NCBI RefSeq assembly: GCF_003253545.1
Contig: NZ_QKYV01000008.1
Location: 1 to 64,000, forward strand
Direction: 5' to 3'
Source of the DNA: Mesonia algae
Lineage (GTDB): Bacteria; Bacteroidota; Bacteroidia; Flavobacteriales; Flavobacteriaceae
Length of the DNA stretch: 64,000 nt
Shown: piece after piece, positions 7,861 to 18,886 of the stretch
Numbering within the stretch: the first letter of the stretch is position 1
Layout of the letters: each line of letters begins with the position of its first letter
Translations under genes and position numbers: made by a program
Notes under the pieces: model-generated
Database searches by the model: none
Seen by the model: only the letters and a program-made list of their open reading frames with translations
Told to the model about the DNA's origin: nothing

Positions 7861-10800
7861 TTAAATTACTTCTTCTCCTTCTTCTGTTTCTTCTTCTTTT
7901 TTAGCTAATAAATCTTCACTCTTATTTTTTGCTGTGTCATACATAATTGGCGTTGCAATAAATAATGAAGAATATGTACCTACAATTACACCAATAATAA
8001 GCGCAAACATAAAGCCTCTAATGCTATCACCTCCAAATATGAAGATTGCTAACAACACAATTAAAGTAGTTAAAGAGGTATTAATAGTTCTACTTATAGT
8101 ACTATTTAATGCTGCATTAATGGTTCTACTAAATGGCCAAGATTTATGCTCATTGAAATATTCTCTAATTCTATCAAATACAACCACCGTATCATTCAAT
8201 GAATATCCTACTACGGTAAGAATAGCTGCTATGAAAGCCTGATCAATCTCCATGCTGAATGGCATTATATTTCTACAAAGAGAGAATACACCAAGTATAA
8301 TTAATACATCGTGGAATACTGCAGCTACTGCACCTAAACTAAATTGCCATCTTCTAAATCTAAATAAGATATACAAGAACACCACTAATAAAGAACCTAT
8401 AACCGCAAAATAAGAAGCACTCTTAATATCATCTGCAATTGTAGGACCTACTTTCATAGACGACATTACCCCTACAGTACTTTCCCCACCATTAGATACA
8501 TTAAACTGCTCATAAGTTAAGCCTTCTGGTAAATCCTGCTGAAGAGTTTCGTATAGCTTTCTAGAAATCTCATTATCTACTTCTGTACCTTCCTCTTCTA
8601 CTTTGTATTTTGTAGTAATCTTTAACTGATTATTAGAACCAAAAGTTTTTGCTTCTGCACTACCAAAAGTTTCAATTAATCTACCTTCAACTTGAGTAGC
8701 ATTCACACTTTGATCAAATCTTACCGTGTAAGTTCTTCCTCCTACAAAGTCAACTCCTTGGTTAAGACCATTTACAAATAATGAACCTAAACTTACCACA
8801 ATAGCAACTGCTGAAATGATATAAGCTAATTTTCTTTTTGCAATAAATTTAATTCCTACATTTTGGAATAGGTTTTTAGTTGCAGCCGTAGAGAACGCTA
8901 AAGATTTACCGTTTTTACCATAACCATCTATAAATAGACGAGTGATGAAAATTGCTGTAAATAAAGACGTACAAATACCTATTAATAAAGTTGTCGCAAA
9001 ACCTTTAATAGGACCTGTTCCAAAAATCAATAAGATAATACCCGTCAAACCTGTGGTAATGTTAGCATCTAAAATTGAAGAAAGCGCATTTTTAAATCCA
9101 TCTTTAATGGCGTCTATTTGAGCTTTTCCTTTTGCTAACTCTTCTCTAATTCTTTCAAATATAAGAACGTTCGCATCTACTGACATACCAATAGTTAAAA
9201 CAATACCTGCAATACCAGGAAGTGTTAGTACAGCTCCTAACCCTGCTAAAACTCCGAAAATAAATAAAATGTTTACTGCTAATGCAACATCTGCAAAAGC
9301 ACCGGCTTTACCATAATAAAATACCATCCAAACTAATACAAAGCCTAGAGCTATAATAAAAGATAAAATACCGCTATCAATAGCTTCTTGACCCAAAGAT
9401 GGTCCTACTACTTCACTTTGTACTATATCTGCTGAAGCTGGTAATTTACCTGCTCTTAATACATTTGCTAAATCTTGCCCTTCAACTACTGAAAAATCTC
9501 CTGTAATCTCACTTCTTCCACCTGAAATTGGTCCTGTAGAAATTCCTGGAGCAGAATATACAATATCATCTAAAACAATGGCAATTTGAGATCGCTCATT
9601 AAATGCTTTAGTAGTCATTTCTTCCCACTTCTTAGCACCTTTCCCGTTCATTTCCATAGAAACTGCAATTCCTCCGTACTGATCGTAAGTTTGTGTTGCA
9701 TTTGTAATCACACTTCCGCTAAGGTCAGGTTCGTTAGCTTTATTTGCTTTTAAAGCATACAAGTCGATTAACTCATCCTCTTCAGCAGATTTACCCCAAA
9801 CAAACTTAGCATAACGCTGTTCTGCAGGCAATAAAGATCTTACTTGAGACATTCTTAAATACTTACCTACTAAAGCAGTATCTTTTACTGAAAAAGTTGC
9901 AATTACTGGTCCTTGTCCTCCACCTGCTTTGATAAGTCCGATAAGTGGATTATTCTGAGTAGCATCTGCAGCATCTTCTTCTTCCTCTGCATTTGCCAAT
10001 AGATCTTCAATGTCTGCATCTTGAGAAACTTTTGTTGAATCTGTAGCTGTAGAATCTACCTCTTTTTCAGTTTCTGTTTCTGTTTCTGGCTTTAAAATTT
10101 CTTTTAATCTGCTATCAGCTTGACTGATAAAAGGCGCTAATTCTTGTCCTTTAAATACGTGCCAAAACTCTAATTGAGCAGTACTTTGTAATAAACCTTT
10201 AACACGCTCAATGTCTTTTGCTCCTGGCAATTCGACTAAAATTCTTCCAGAATTTCCTAAACGCTGAATGTTAGGCTGTGTAACCCCAAACTTATCGATA
10301 CGTTTTCTTAAAACCTCAAAAGCAGAAGTAATACTCTCGTCTATTCTCTTACGTACGATTGGCTTAACCTGAGAGTTATCCATCTCATAAGTAATATCAT
10401 CACTTAAGTTTTTATTAGCAAAAATATCGGGAGAAGCTAAACGTGCATCTGGAGTTTCTTCAAATGCTTGAAAAAACAAGTCTACGTAATCATCTTGGCT
10501 ATCTTTTTGTAACTCATCTGCTCTTGATAAAGCTTTCATAAAAGCAGGATCTTTTGAGTTGTTTGCTAACTCACTCAAAATATCTCTTACAGAAATTTGT
10601 AAGATTACATTGATACCTCCTTTTAAATCTAAACCTTTATTAAGTTCTTTATCTTTTGCAGTGTTGTAAGTGATTCCTGCAATAATATCATTATTGCCAA
10701 TTGAATCTAAGTACCTTGTCTCTTCAATTTCTCTAAGAGCCGAGTAATCTTTTACTTCACTACTTATTTTTTGAGCTGCAAAAGCTTCCGCATCATCTTC

Positions 10801-10893
10801 TGCACTGTTAGCGATAAAAGTAAACGACAATTGATAAATACTTACCAATCCGAATAAAATTGCGAAGAGCTTTATGATTCCCTTATTCTGCAT
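7861..10893 (-). CDS. secDF: Protein translocase subunit SecDF (fusion)
   Basis: SecD and SecF use the proton gradient to pull proteins through SecYEG and are fused here into 1010 residues, as is usual in Bacteroidota. A first membrane segment (about 7-28) is followed by the SecD periplasmic domain with GLDLKGGINV and RKRIDKFGVTQPNIQRLG. Next come five SecD helices including TIGMSVDANVLIFERIREEL. The SecF half begins near residue 665, with GVDFVGGRTYTVRF and GYSLNDTVVVFDRIRE. An acidic, low-complexity insert rich in E, T, D and A lies at about residues 268-312 in the periplasmic part. The C-terminus is also acidic. A terminator lies 20 bp past the stop, and the gene has its own promoter. Confidence 0.97.
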   Translation of the reverse strand: MQNKGIIKLFAILFGLVSIYQLSFTFIANSAEDDAEAFAAQKISSEVKDYSALREIEETRYLDSIGNNDIIAGITYNTAKDKELNKGLDLKGGINVILQISVRDILSELANNSKDPAFMKALSRADELQKDSQDDYVDLFFQAFEETPDARLASPDIFANKNLSDDITYEMDNSQVKPIVRKRIDESITSAFEVLRKRIDKFGVTQPNIQRLGNSGRILVELPGAKDIERVKGLLQSTAQLEFWHVFKGQELAPFISQADSRLKEILKPETETETEKEVDSTATDSTKVSQDADIEDLLANAEEEEDAADATQNNPLIGLIKAGGGQGPVIATFSVKDTALVGKYLRMSQVRSLLPAEQRYAKFVWGKSAEEDELIDLYALKANKANEPDLSGSVITNATQTYDQYGGIAVSMEMNGKGAKKWEEMTTKAFNERSQIAIVLDDIVYSAPGISTGPISGGRSEITGDFSVVEGQDLANVLRAGKLPASADIVQSEVVGPSLGQEAIDSGILSFIIALGFVLVWMVFYYGKAGAFADVALAVNILFIFGVLAGLGAVLTLPGIAGIVLTIGMSVDANVLIFERIREELAKGKAQIDAIKDGFKNALSSILDANITTGLTGIILLIFGTGPIKGFATTLLIGICTSLFTAIFITRLFIDGYGKNGKSLAFSTAATKNLFQNVGIKFIAKRKLAYIISAVAIVVSLGSLFVNGLNQGVDFVGGRTYTVRFDQSVNATQVEGRLIETFGSAEAKTFGSNNQLKITTKYKVEEEGTEVDNEISRKLYETLQQDLPEGLTYEQFNVSNGGESTVGVMSSMKVGPTIADDIKSASYFAVIGSLLVVFLYILFRFRRWQFSLGAVAAVFHDVLIILGVFSLCRNIMPFSMEIDQAFIAAILTVVGYSLNDTVVVFDRIREYFNEHKSWPFSRTINAALNSTISRTINTSLTTLIVLLAIFIFGGDSIRGFMFALIIGVIVGTYSSLFIATPIMYDTAKNKSEDLLAKKEEETEEGEEVI

Positions 10894-10933
10894 TATTACT
10901 TAAATTATTGATTAATCTTATTTTAAAAACGGA

Positions 10934-10964
10934 CAAATATAGGGTTTCAAAAAAGAAATGGCAA
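10934..10964 (-). promoter_or_regulatory. Promoter of secDF
   Basis: On the minus strand TTG (10964-10962) is followed after 20 bp by TATATTTG (10941-10934), matching the Bacteroidota TTG-N17-23-TAnnTTTG pattern. It lies about 40 bp before the ATG. Confidence 0.7.
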
Positions 10965-10990
10965 TAGTTTTTTTAAGATAAATTTCACAA

Positions 10991-11025
10991 AAAAAGCCTG
11001 TTAAGATAGAAATCTCAACAGGCTT
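10991..11025 (-). terminator. Terminator of mdh
   Basis: Inverted arms AAGCCTGTT and AACAGGCTT (10994-11002, 11017-11025) are followed on the minus strand by a T tract. It lies 27 bp past the mdh stop. Confidence 0.85.
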
Positions 11026-11051
11026 GTAAATTATTTGTAAAATTTAAGTGC

Positions 11052-11978
11052 TTATAGCTCTAATAAACCATTTGTTTTCTTAACTCCTTCTGCACTTTCT
11101 TTCAATTTATTCATCTCTGCTTCATCAAGCTTAATCTCTACAATTTTCTCAATTCCACCTTTCCCTAATACTACAGGAACTCCAATACATAAATCATTTA
11201 AACCATATTCTCCATCAAGTAAAGTAGAACAAGGGAAAATTTTCTTTTGGTCGCAAGCAATAGCCTGAACCAAACCAGACACCGCTGCTCCTGGTGCGTA
11301 CCAAGCACTAGTACCTAACATTTTAGTTAAGGTAGCTCCACCCACTTTAGTATCTTCAGAAACTTGACTTAACCTATCTTCCGAGATAAATTCAGAAACC
11401 AATACGCTATTTCTTGTTGCTAATCTAGTTAATGGCACCATACCTTTATCACTATGACCACCAATCACCATTCCATCCACATCAGATATTGGCGCTTCTA
11501 AAGCTTCCGCTAAACGGTACTTAAAACGTGCGCTATCTAAAGCTCCTCCCATACCAATAATTCTGTTCTTAGGAAGATCGGTTGTTTTGTGTACCAAATA
11601 AGTCATAGTATCCATAGGATTACTTACTACAATAATGGTTACATCTGGAGAATGCTTAATAATATTTGAAGAAACTTCTTTTACGATTCCTGCATTTATC
11701 CCAATTAACTCTTCACGCGTCATTCCTGGCTTACGCGGAATTCCACTAGTAATTACAGCGATATCACTTCCTGCAGTTTTTGAATAATCGTTTGTACTTC
11801 CAGTAATTTTGGTATCAAATCCGTTCAACGAAGCGGTTTGCATTAAATCCATTGCTTTACCTTCAGCATAATCTTCTTTAATATCCAACAATACTACTTC
11901 TGAAGCAAAGTTTTTAATTGCGATATACTCTGCACAACTTGCTCCTACGGCTCCTGCGCCTACAACTGTAATTTTCAT
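11052..11978 (-). CDS. mdh: Malate dehydrogenase
   Basis: The enzyme interconverts malate and oxaloacetate with NAD(H) in the TCA cycle. The product has 308 residues and belongs to the lactate-dehydrogenase-like MDH group. The N-terminal Rossmann motif reads VVGAGAVGASCAEY and is followed by LLDIKE, whose Asp favours NAD. Substrate-site elements include ITSGIPRKPGMTREEL, VSNPMDTMTY and the catalytic-His segment IGGHSDKGMVP. It is monocistronic, with its own terminator, next to secDF and after the DUF6588-like pair. Lactate dehydrogenase is less likely because of the PRKPGMTR loop. Confidence 0.96.
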   Translation of the reverse strand: MKITVVGAGAVGASCAEYIAIKNFASEVVLLDIKEDYAEGKAMDLMQTASLNGFDTKITGSTNDYSKTAGSDIAVITSGIPRKPGMTREELIGINAGIVKEVSSNIIKHSPDVTIIVVSNPMDTMTYLVHKTTDLPKNRIIGMGGALDSARFKYRLAEALEAPISDVDGMVIGGHSDKGMVPLTRLATRNSVLVSEFISEDRLSQVSEDTKVGGATLTKMLGTSAWYAPGAAVSGLVQAIACDQKKIFPCSTLLDGEYGLNDLCIGVPVVLGKGGIEKIVEIKLDEAEMNKLKESAEGVKKTNGLLEL

Positions 11979-12096
11979 TATATGATAAGTTTTAAGTGAT
12001 TAATTTTAAAGTCGCTAAAATACGAAAAGCTTTTACTTTTTTATAATAATGTAAGGTTAAATGACCTCTAAAGTTTAACCCAATACATCATTTTTG

Positions 12097-13104
12097 TTAG
12101 ATCCCAAAATTAAGTCCGACGCTAACCGCATCAAATTCCTGAAAGCTATAAGAAGCGTTTAAACCTGCAAAGCCAACTTTTAAATTAAATCCTAACGTAG
12201 CCGAGAAACCATTTATACTGTTTTTTATTCCTATTGGATTTTTTACGGTTTGCCCCTCAAGCTCTCCTTCAAGAAGAACAAAAGTTCCGTCAAGGTTACT
12301 TTTTGCATTCCCTGTCATATAGTTAAGTCCTCCATAAAAATTAATAACTGGCAAATTTGTAGAAACGATTCCCGAAAAATTAAGGGTATTTAAACTTGTG
12401 TTCACATTTGCTCCATTTCCTTGAACAAGCATTTGATCCAAATCATATTTTGCATCAAAATGAGTATAACCTATTAAACCAGAAATAGCAATTGGAAGAA
12501 TTTTATCTGCTGGAGCTAAACTGGTAAATTCATATTGCACCCCTGCACCATACAAATTTGTAGTGACATCATCGTATTCAATTTCTGGAGAAAATCTAGC
12601 TTTAAACTCAAATCCTTTAAACAAACCTATAGAACCCTGCACAAAGGTTGCCGGCACGGCATTTAAAGATTGGTTAACCGCTCCCTGCGGAAGCATAATT
12701 CTTGCCGTACCCACATTTCCATCTGGCGCCGTATAATCTATCAACACATAAATTTCGGGCTCATTAACACCAAACACAGTAGCTACCTCCATTTCATTTT
12801 GACCAGAAGAAAATCTAATGTTATTGTAATCGCTTGTTTTTAATAAAAAACTCTTTTTCTCATCATCGACTAGAGATGCATTTCCGATGATTGAAATCTC
12901 AAAACCTAAGAATTTTTTCGCTTTCGCGGAATTATACCAACCTGCATTCACTGCATATAGAGCACCTCTAGCACCTGGTTTAAAATAAGAAGCCATAAAG
13001 CTTTCGGTATCTTCTACTCCCGCAGTTAACAGTTCCTGTATACTATTTTGCGCAGACAATAAACTTCCTGCTAGAATACACATTATTAAAAAGATTTTTT
13101 TCAT
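12097..13104 (-). CDS. DUF6588-like secreted beta-rich protein
   Basis: The 335-residue protein has a signal peptide (about 1-18, ending LLSAQ). The rest alternates short beta strands such as FKARFSPEIEYD, AGVQYEFTSL and INFYGGLNYMTGN, ending LNASYSFQEFDAVSVGLNFGI. The aromatic last strand and periodic amphipathic strands suggest an outer-membrane barrel. The family resembles Bacteroidota DUF6588; that name is recalled, not searched. The function is unknown. A damaged paralogue begins 17 bp upstream and the two share DYNN(I/V)RF, (T/A)(I/V)FG-NE and YSFQEF/YNIQEF, so they are a tandem duplication. The coding sequence contains a palindrome-family site at 12916-12932. Confidence 0.75.
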   Translation of the reverse strand: MKKIFLIMCILAGSLLSAQNSIQELLTAGVEDTESFMASYFKPGARGALYAVNAGWYNSAKAKKFLGFEISIIGNASLVDDEKKSFLLKTSDYNNIRFSSGQNEMEVATVFGVNEPEIYVLIDYTAPDGNVGTARIMLPQGAVNQSLNAVPATFVQGSIGLFKGFEFKARFSPEIEYDDVTTNLYGAGVQYEFTSLAPADKILPIAISGLIGYTHFDAKYDLDQMLVQGNGANVNTSLNTLNFSGIVSTNLPVINFYGGLNYMTGNAKSNLDGTFVLLEGELEGQTVKNPIGIKNSINGFSATLGFNLKVGFAGLNASYSFQEFDAVSVGLNFGI

Positions 13105-13121
13105 TTTATATATTTAGGGGT

Positions 13122-14020
13122 TTACAAAAAATAACCTACTCCAAAAGTAACGTTAGAAAATTCTTGGATATTGTAAGAGAGGTTAAAGACTATATTCGAT
13201 AATTTATAATTAGCACCAAACGTTCCGCTAATTCCGGAGTTATTATTTTCTACAGAAAAATTATTTACTAAATCCTGAAATGCTGCATACTCTTCTTCTA
13301 ATTGATAAACTCCATCAAACTTCGTGTCCGCTTTAGCTGTAAGATAAGCCAGACCGGCGTAAAAATTAAGTTTTTCAAATTTTGTTGACCCAATTACCAC
13401 AAAATTCCATGTATTTATCTTAGTATCAATTCCCTGATTCTCATCTTGCTTTCCAGATTCTTTTACATCATAAAAACCGTTAAATTTTGTATATCCTACA
13501 AGGACAGACATATAAATTGGAAACGTCTTTTCTTTACTGAACCATTTTGAAAATTCGTACTGAAGTCCAAAACCATATAATTGTTTTTCTACACGACCAT
13601 ACATAATTTTAGGCGCAAAGCGCACTTTAACCTCTTTAGCTTCAAAAACACCTATACTCGCTTGTAAAAAAACATTTGGAGCATAATCTACATTATCATC
13701 AATTCCATTAGGAAGCTCAATCGCAGTGGGCTCCTTCTCCCCGTTCAAATTATAATCAATCAAAGCTACAATATCTGCCTCATTCTCTCCAAAAATCGTC
13801 GGCACTTCTTTACTTGTAGAACCGTCTTCAAAACGTACATTATTATAATCTAAAGTATTTAATGTAAACTTACTTTCATCCCTTTTGCAGCAAGATTAGC
13901 ATACGCTTTACCAAACATAGTCACATCTTCTACAGTGTTTTCAGCAAACTCACTCACATCATTTTGAGCGTAAGTGGTTATTGCAATAAGAAAGATTATA
14001 ACCGTAAAAGTTCTATTCAT
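13122..14020 (-). pseudogene. Decayed DUF6588-like paralogue (internal deletion plus frameshift)
   Basis: An intact start at 14020 encodes a signal peptide (ITTYAQ) and VEDVTMFGKAYANLAAKGM, then runs into a stop within ten codons of the break. A second frame picks up at about 13884 with DESKFTLNTLDYNNVRF and continues to the natural end at 13122. Alignment by eye with the neighbour at 12097-13104 shows that about 35 residues, from GALYAVNAGWYN to NASLV, are missing at the junction as well as the frame change. The open frame starting with GTG at 13805 is therefore a fragment. The strands after the break remain well conserved, so the loss may be recent, or the fragment may still be translated. 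Confidence 0.8.
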
Positions 14021-14058
14021 TTTATAAGAATGTAGTTAGGAGATTTGAAAATTAGCAC

Positions 14059-14095
14059 AAAAAAGTCCGTATTTCATAAAAACACGGACTTTTTT
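14059..14095 (-). terminator. Terminator of gyrB
   Basis: Perfect 12-bp arms AAAAAAGTCCGT and ACGGACTTTTTT enclose a 13-base loop. It lies 22 bp beyond the gyrB stop, with a T tract on the minus strand. Confidence 0.88.
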
Positions 14096-14116
14096 ATTCT
14101 TTAAAATTGCTTTTAA

Positions 14117-16066
<1,950 letters not shown>

Positions 16067-16081
16067 TTAACATACCAAAAA

Positions 16082-16089
16082 CAAATATA
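16082..16089 (-). promoter_or_regulatory. -7 box of gyrB promoter
   Basis: TATATTTG on the minus strand lies 28 bp before the gyrB ATG and matches TAnnTTTG exactly. No good TTG -33 box was found at the expected spacing. Confidence 0.5.
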
Positions 16090-16245
16090 GAAAAAGCCAA
16101 GTTGTTACGGAAATCATTACCTTCTACAATAGTTGAAGTTATTAACATTTAAAACACAACCTTAAAAGATTTTAATTAACAAAATTTACTGGAATCTTTA
16201 ACTAAAAGAAATATTTTAAAAGTTATTTTTACTGAAACTTACTTT

Positions 16246-16785
16246 ATGAAAAATACAATTTACGTTTTATTATTAGCATTTCTTACGATCCCAAATCTTA
16301 CAGCACAAGATTTCTCTGATATAGACAAAAGTCCTATGGATGTGACGATTATAAGAAATCAAAACCACTCTCCTATGGCTAGAGTGATTTACAGTAGACC
16401 TAGCAAGAATGATAGAGATATTTTTGGAAACCTTGTTCCTTACGGAAAAGTATGGAGAACCGGAGCTAATGAAGCTACTGAAATTACAATCTATAATGAC
16501 ATGTCTATAAGCGGGCAAAAAATTCCTGCAGGAACTTACAGCTTGTACACCATTCCTAACAAAACAGAATGGACAATCATACTTAATAAGAATATAAATA
16601 TTTGGGGGACTGCAAGTAATTATGATTCAGAAAAAGATTTAATCAGGATCAAGGCTCCAGCAAGAACTGCTGCTGCGACTATTGAAGATTTTTCAATGGC
16701 TTTTCAACCTATTGACAATGGCGCAAATTTATTAATGGGATGGGATGATACCTATGTGGAAATTCCTTTTAAAAATGCTGAATAA
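16246..16785 (+). CDS. DUF2911 domain secreted protein
   Basis: The 179-residue product has a signal peptide (about 1-20, ending LTAQ). A DUF2911 domain covers nearly all of the rest: ARVIYSRPSKNDRDIFG, VPYGKVWRTGANEAT, IPAGTYSLYTIP and a WTIILNK strand. DUF2911 proteins are common in Bacteroidota and have no assigned function; a periplasmic location is inferred from the signal. The gene is divergent from gyrB and convergent with queE. A -7-like TATTTTTA lies about 22 bp upstream of the ATG. Confidence 0.88.
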   Translation: MKNTIYVLLLAFLTIPNLTAQDFSDIDKSPMDVTIIRNQNHSPMARVIYSRPSKNDRDIFGNLVPYGKVWRTGANEATEITIYNDMSISGQKIPAGTYSLYTIPNKTEWTIILNKNINIWGTASNYDSEKDLIRIKAPARTAAATIEDFSMAFQPIDNGANLLMGWDDTYVEIPFKNAE

Positions 16786-16806
16786 GAATTAGAACATTTT
16801 ATAAAT

Positions 16807-16836
16807 AAAAAAGCCTCAAAAAATTGAGGCTTTTTT
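16807..16836. terminator. Bidirectional terminator between the DUF2911 gene and queE
   Basis: Perfect 13-bp arms AAAAAAGCCTCAA and TTGAGGCTTTTTT with a 4-base loop lie between two convergent genes. T tracts are present in both directions. Confidence 0.9.
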
Positions 16837-16838
16837 TA

Positions 16839-17471
16839 TTACGGAATATTTAGATATTTATGGGTTTGCAAAGACACTTTCCACTTAGGATTTTTCATTA
16901 CATATTCTACAATGAGAGGAACAATTTTATCTCTCACACTCCACTCTGGCTGTAAATATAAAATACAGTTCTCACCAACCTTTTCGGCTTGTTGTTCCGC
17001 GAAAGCGAAATCACTCTTATTATAAACAATTACCTTTAGCTCATGTGCTTTTTTTGAAACTTCTGCAGTTGGCAATTTTAGCTTTTTAGGCGATAAACAA
17101 ATCCAATCCCAATCTCCTGTAAGCTTATAAGCTCCAGAAGTTTCTATGTGAGTTTTAGCTCCTTTTTCTTTTAAAGATTTAGTGATTGTCGTCATATCCC
17201 AAGTAAGAGGCTCGCCACCGGTAATTACTATGGTATCGCTGTATTTTAATGCATTATCCACAATGGTTTTGGTAGCCGTAGGCGGGTGCTTTTCTGCATC
17301 CCAACTTTCTTTTACATCACACCAATGACAACCAACATCACAACCTCCTATTCTTATAAAATAAGCTGCCGTACCTTTATGATATCCTTCTCCTTGAATG
17401 GTATAAAACTCCTCCATTAAGGGCAACATCTCTCCTTTCTCTACAAGCTTTTCTATCTCTTCTTTCTTCAT
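16839..17471 (-). CDS. queE: 7-carboxy-7-deazaguanine synthase
   Basis: QueE is a radical SAM enzyme that contracts 6-carboxytetrahydropterin to 7-carboxy-7-deazaguanine in queuosine synthesis. The ATG at 17471 gives 210 residues; a TTG ten codons upstream is less likely. The substrate-binding MEEFYTIQGEG precedes the cluster motif CDVGCHWCDVKESWD (Cys-x3-Cys-x2-Cys), the QueE pattern. ITGGEPLTW is the SAM-binding GGE motif. The protein ends with VSLQTHKYLNIP, again typical. Other queuosine genes are not adjacent, although folE in the same window makes the precursor pool. A palindrome-family site lies inside the gene at 16995-17010. Confidence 0.95.
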   Translation of the reverse strand: MKKEEIEKLVEKGEMLPLMEEFYTIQGEGYHKGTAAYFIRIGGCDVGCHWCDVKESWDAEKHPPTATKTIVDNALKYSDTIVITGGEPLTWDMTTITKSLKEKGAKTHIETSGAYKLTGDWDWICLSPKKLKLPTAEVSKKAHELKVIVYNKSDFAFAEQQAEKVGENCILYLQPEWSVRDKIVPLIVEYVMKNPKWKVSLQTHKYLNIP

Positions 17472-17612
17472 AAGCGCACAAAGATAGTCAATCCTATTCA
17501 AAAGTTTAATGAATAGATTAAAACCTTAAAACATTCAAGATAATGTTCTATAAATTTCTACGAGAAAAATACTATTCATATTTTTACATCTCGTTATAAA
17601 AACTAACTCGTT

Positions 17613-18173
17613 ATGGTTAAAAAATACATTTTAGCTGGTTGTTTATTTGCCACTATATTCACTTCTTGCTCTAACGAGAAAGAAGTAAATCCTTTTTTGA
17701 TTTCTCAAGGAAATGTAGGTAAACTAAATATTGATACTCAGTTAAAAGATTTAGATTCTGTTTTCTCAGGTGATTCTATTGTTAAAAAAGCTGTAGAAAA
17801 CGGATTTTCAAAAAGTAATGAGGTAACCATTTACGATAAAGAAGGAAACGAACTTCTTTTATTAGACCCTGTGAAAGAATTTGACAGCACAAGTACAATT
17901 GGTAACATTCAAATTAAAGATAATCGCTTTAAAACAGGAAAAGGACTTGGTTTAGAAAGCACTTTTAAAGATATCTCTACCAATTATAAGATTTCTAGAA
18001 TCGAAAACACATTACGTACGGCTGTAATTTTTTTAGACGAAATAAACACTTACGTAACTATAGATAAAGAATACATTAAAGGAGACGCTCGTTACAATAC
18101 AGACATTCCTATTGAACCTAGCCAAATTCCCGATGAAGCTAAAATTAAGCATTTTTGGATTGGCTGGAAGTAA
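17613..18173 (+). CDS. Uncharacterised lipoprotein
   Basis: The 186-residue protein begins with a type II signal peptide, lipobox FTSC with lipidation Cys19. The mature part mixes short strands and acidic helices, for example IDTQLKDLDSVFSGDSIV, VTIYDKEGNELLLLDPV and TFKDISTNYKISRI. It ends in AKIKHFWIGWK. I do not recognise the family. The pyrophosphatase-like lipoprotein gene begins 18 bp downstream, so the two are likely to be co-transcribed and both anchored to a membrane facing the periplasm. A TATTTTTA -7-like box lies about 30 bp upstream. Confidence 0.75.
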   Translation: MVKKYILAGCLFATIFTSCSNEKEVNPFLISQGNVGKLNIDTQLKDLDSVFSGDSIVKKAVENGFSKSNEVTIYDKEGNELLLLDPVKEFDSTSTIGNIQIKDNRFKTGKGLGLESTFKDISTNYKISRIENTLRTAVIFLDEINTYVTIDKEYIKGDARYNTDIPIEPSQIPDEAKIKHFWIGWK

Positions 18174-18191
18174 TTTTAAAACAACATTTTC

Positions 18192-18806
18192 TTGAAATAC
18201 CTTACCCTAGTCTTCATTTTTTTAGGCTTTTTAAGCTGCAAAGAAAAAGTAAGAGAACCCAGTAAAAAGGCTGTAGATTATTATAATCTCCCCACATTTG
18301 TTAATGACACCCTTCAAGCTGTTATTGAAATTCCTGCTGGAACTAACAAAAAAATAGAATATCATATTCAACGCAGACAGTTTATAGTAGATTCTATAAA
18401 TCACAAGCCAAGAAGTATTGAGTATCTTCCTTATTTAGGAAATTATGGTTTTATACCTTCCACTTATTCAGACCCAAAAAAGGGAGGTGATGGCGATGCG
18501 CTAGACATTCTCGTTTTATCTGAAAGTACACCTAGCGGAAGTATTATAAAAGTTATCCCAATTGGAGTTTTAAGATTGGATGATAATGGAGAGTCTGATG
18601 ATAAAATTATCGCAGTCCCTGCTCAATTAGCACAGCAAATTTTGCCTGTCAAAAATTTTGAAGAACTTTCTTTAAACTATCCAGAAATAAGGAAAATGAT
18701 TTCTTTATGGTTTCAAAACTATAACCCGAATGATAAAGTAACTATTTTGAGTTTTAATGGAGAAGATACCGCTTTAAGCATCATAAAAAAATGGAGTAAA
18801 CATTAA
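18192..18806 (+). CDS. ppa: Family I inorganic pyrophosphatase, lipoprotein form
   Basis: The 204-residue protein combines a lipoprotein signal (lipobox LSC, Cys16) with a soluble-type pyrophosphatase fold that hydrolyses PPi to phosphate. VIEIPAG, KKIEYHI and NYGFIPSTY match the active-site entrance. The metal-binding signature is DGDALDILV, and a second acidic cluster with Lys reads DDNGESDDKIIAVP. The Tyr-Lys pair near the end of the family is NYN here, so the Lys appears to be replaced. The only start in frame is TTG at 18192, 18 bp after the preceding lipoprotein gene. The signal suggests a periplasmic or surface enzyme, unlike the cytoplasmic housekeeping form; that location is inferred. 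Confidence 0.88.
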   Translation: MKYLTLVFIFLGFLSCKEKVREPSKKAVDYYNLPTFVNDTLQAVIEIPAGTNKKIEYHIQRRQFIVDSINHKPRSIEYLPYLGNYGFIPSTYSDPKKGGDGDALDILVLSESTPSGSIIKVIPIGVLRLDDNGESDDKIIAVPAQLAQQILPVKNFEELSLNYPEIRKMISLWFQNYNPNDKVTILSFNGEDTALSIIKKWSKH

Positions 18807-18886
18807 TATTTCCTTTAGGAAATGTTAATTAAAAATGGGAAAAAGTAAGTATTCCATAACTTTAACCTCTAACCAAATTTTTTATT

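Noticed and set aside
12055-12080. Terminator for the 12097-13104 gene (GGTTAAA/TTTAACC)
   Set aside because: The stem is short and A/T-rich and no T tract follows directly on the minus strand.
13122-13805. Independent 227-residue gene with a GTG start
   Set aside because: The upstream DNA in the same frame continues the protein (DYNNVRFEDG) and a signal peptide lies across a frame break, so it is the fragment of a pseudogene.
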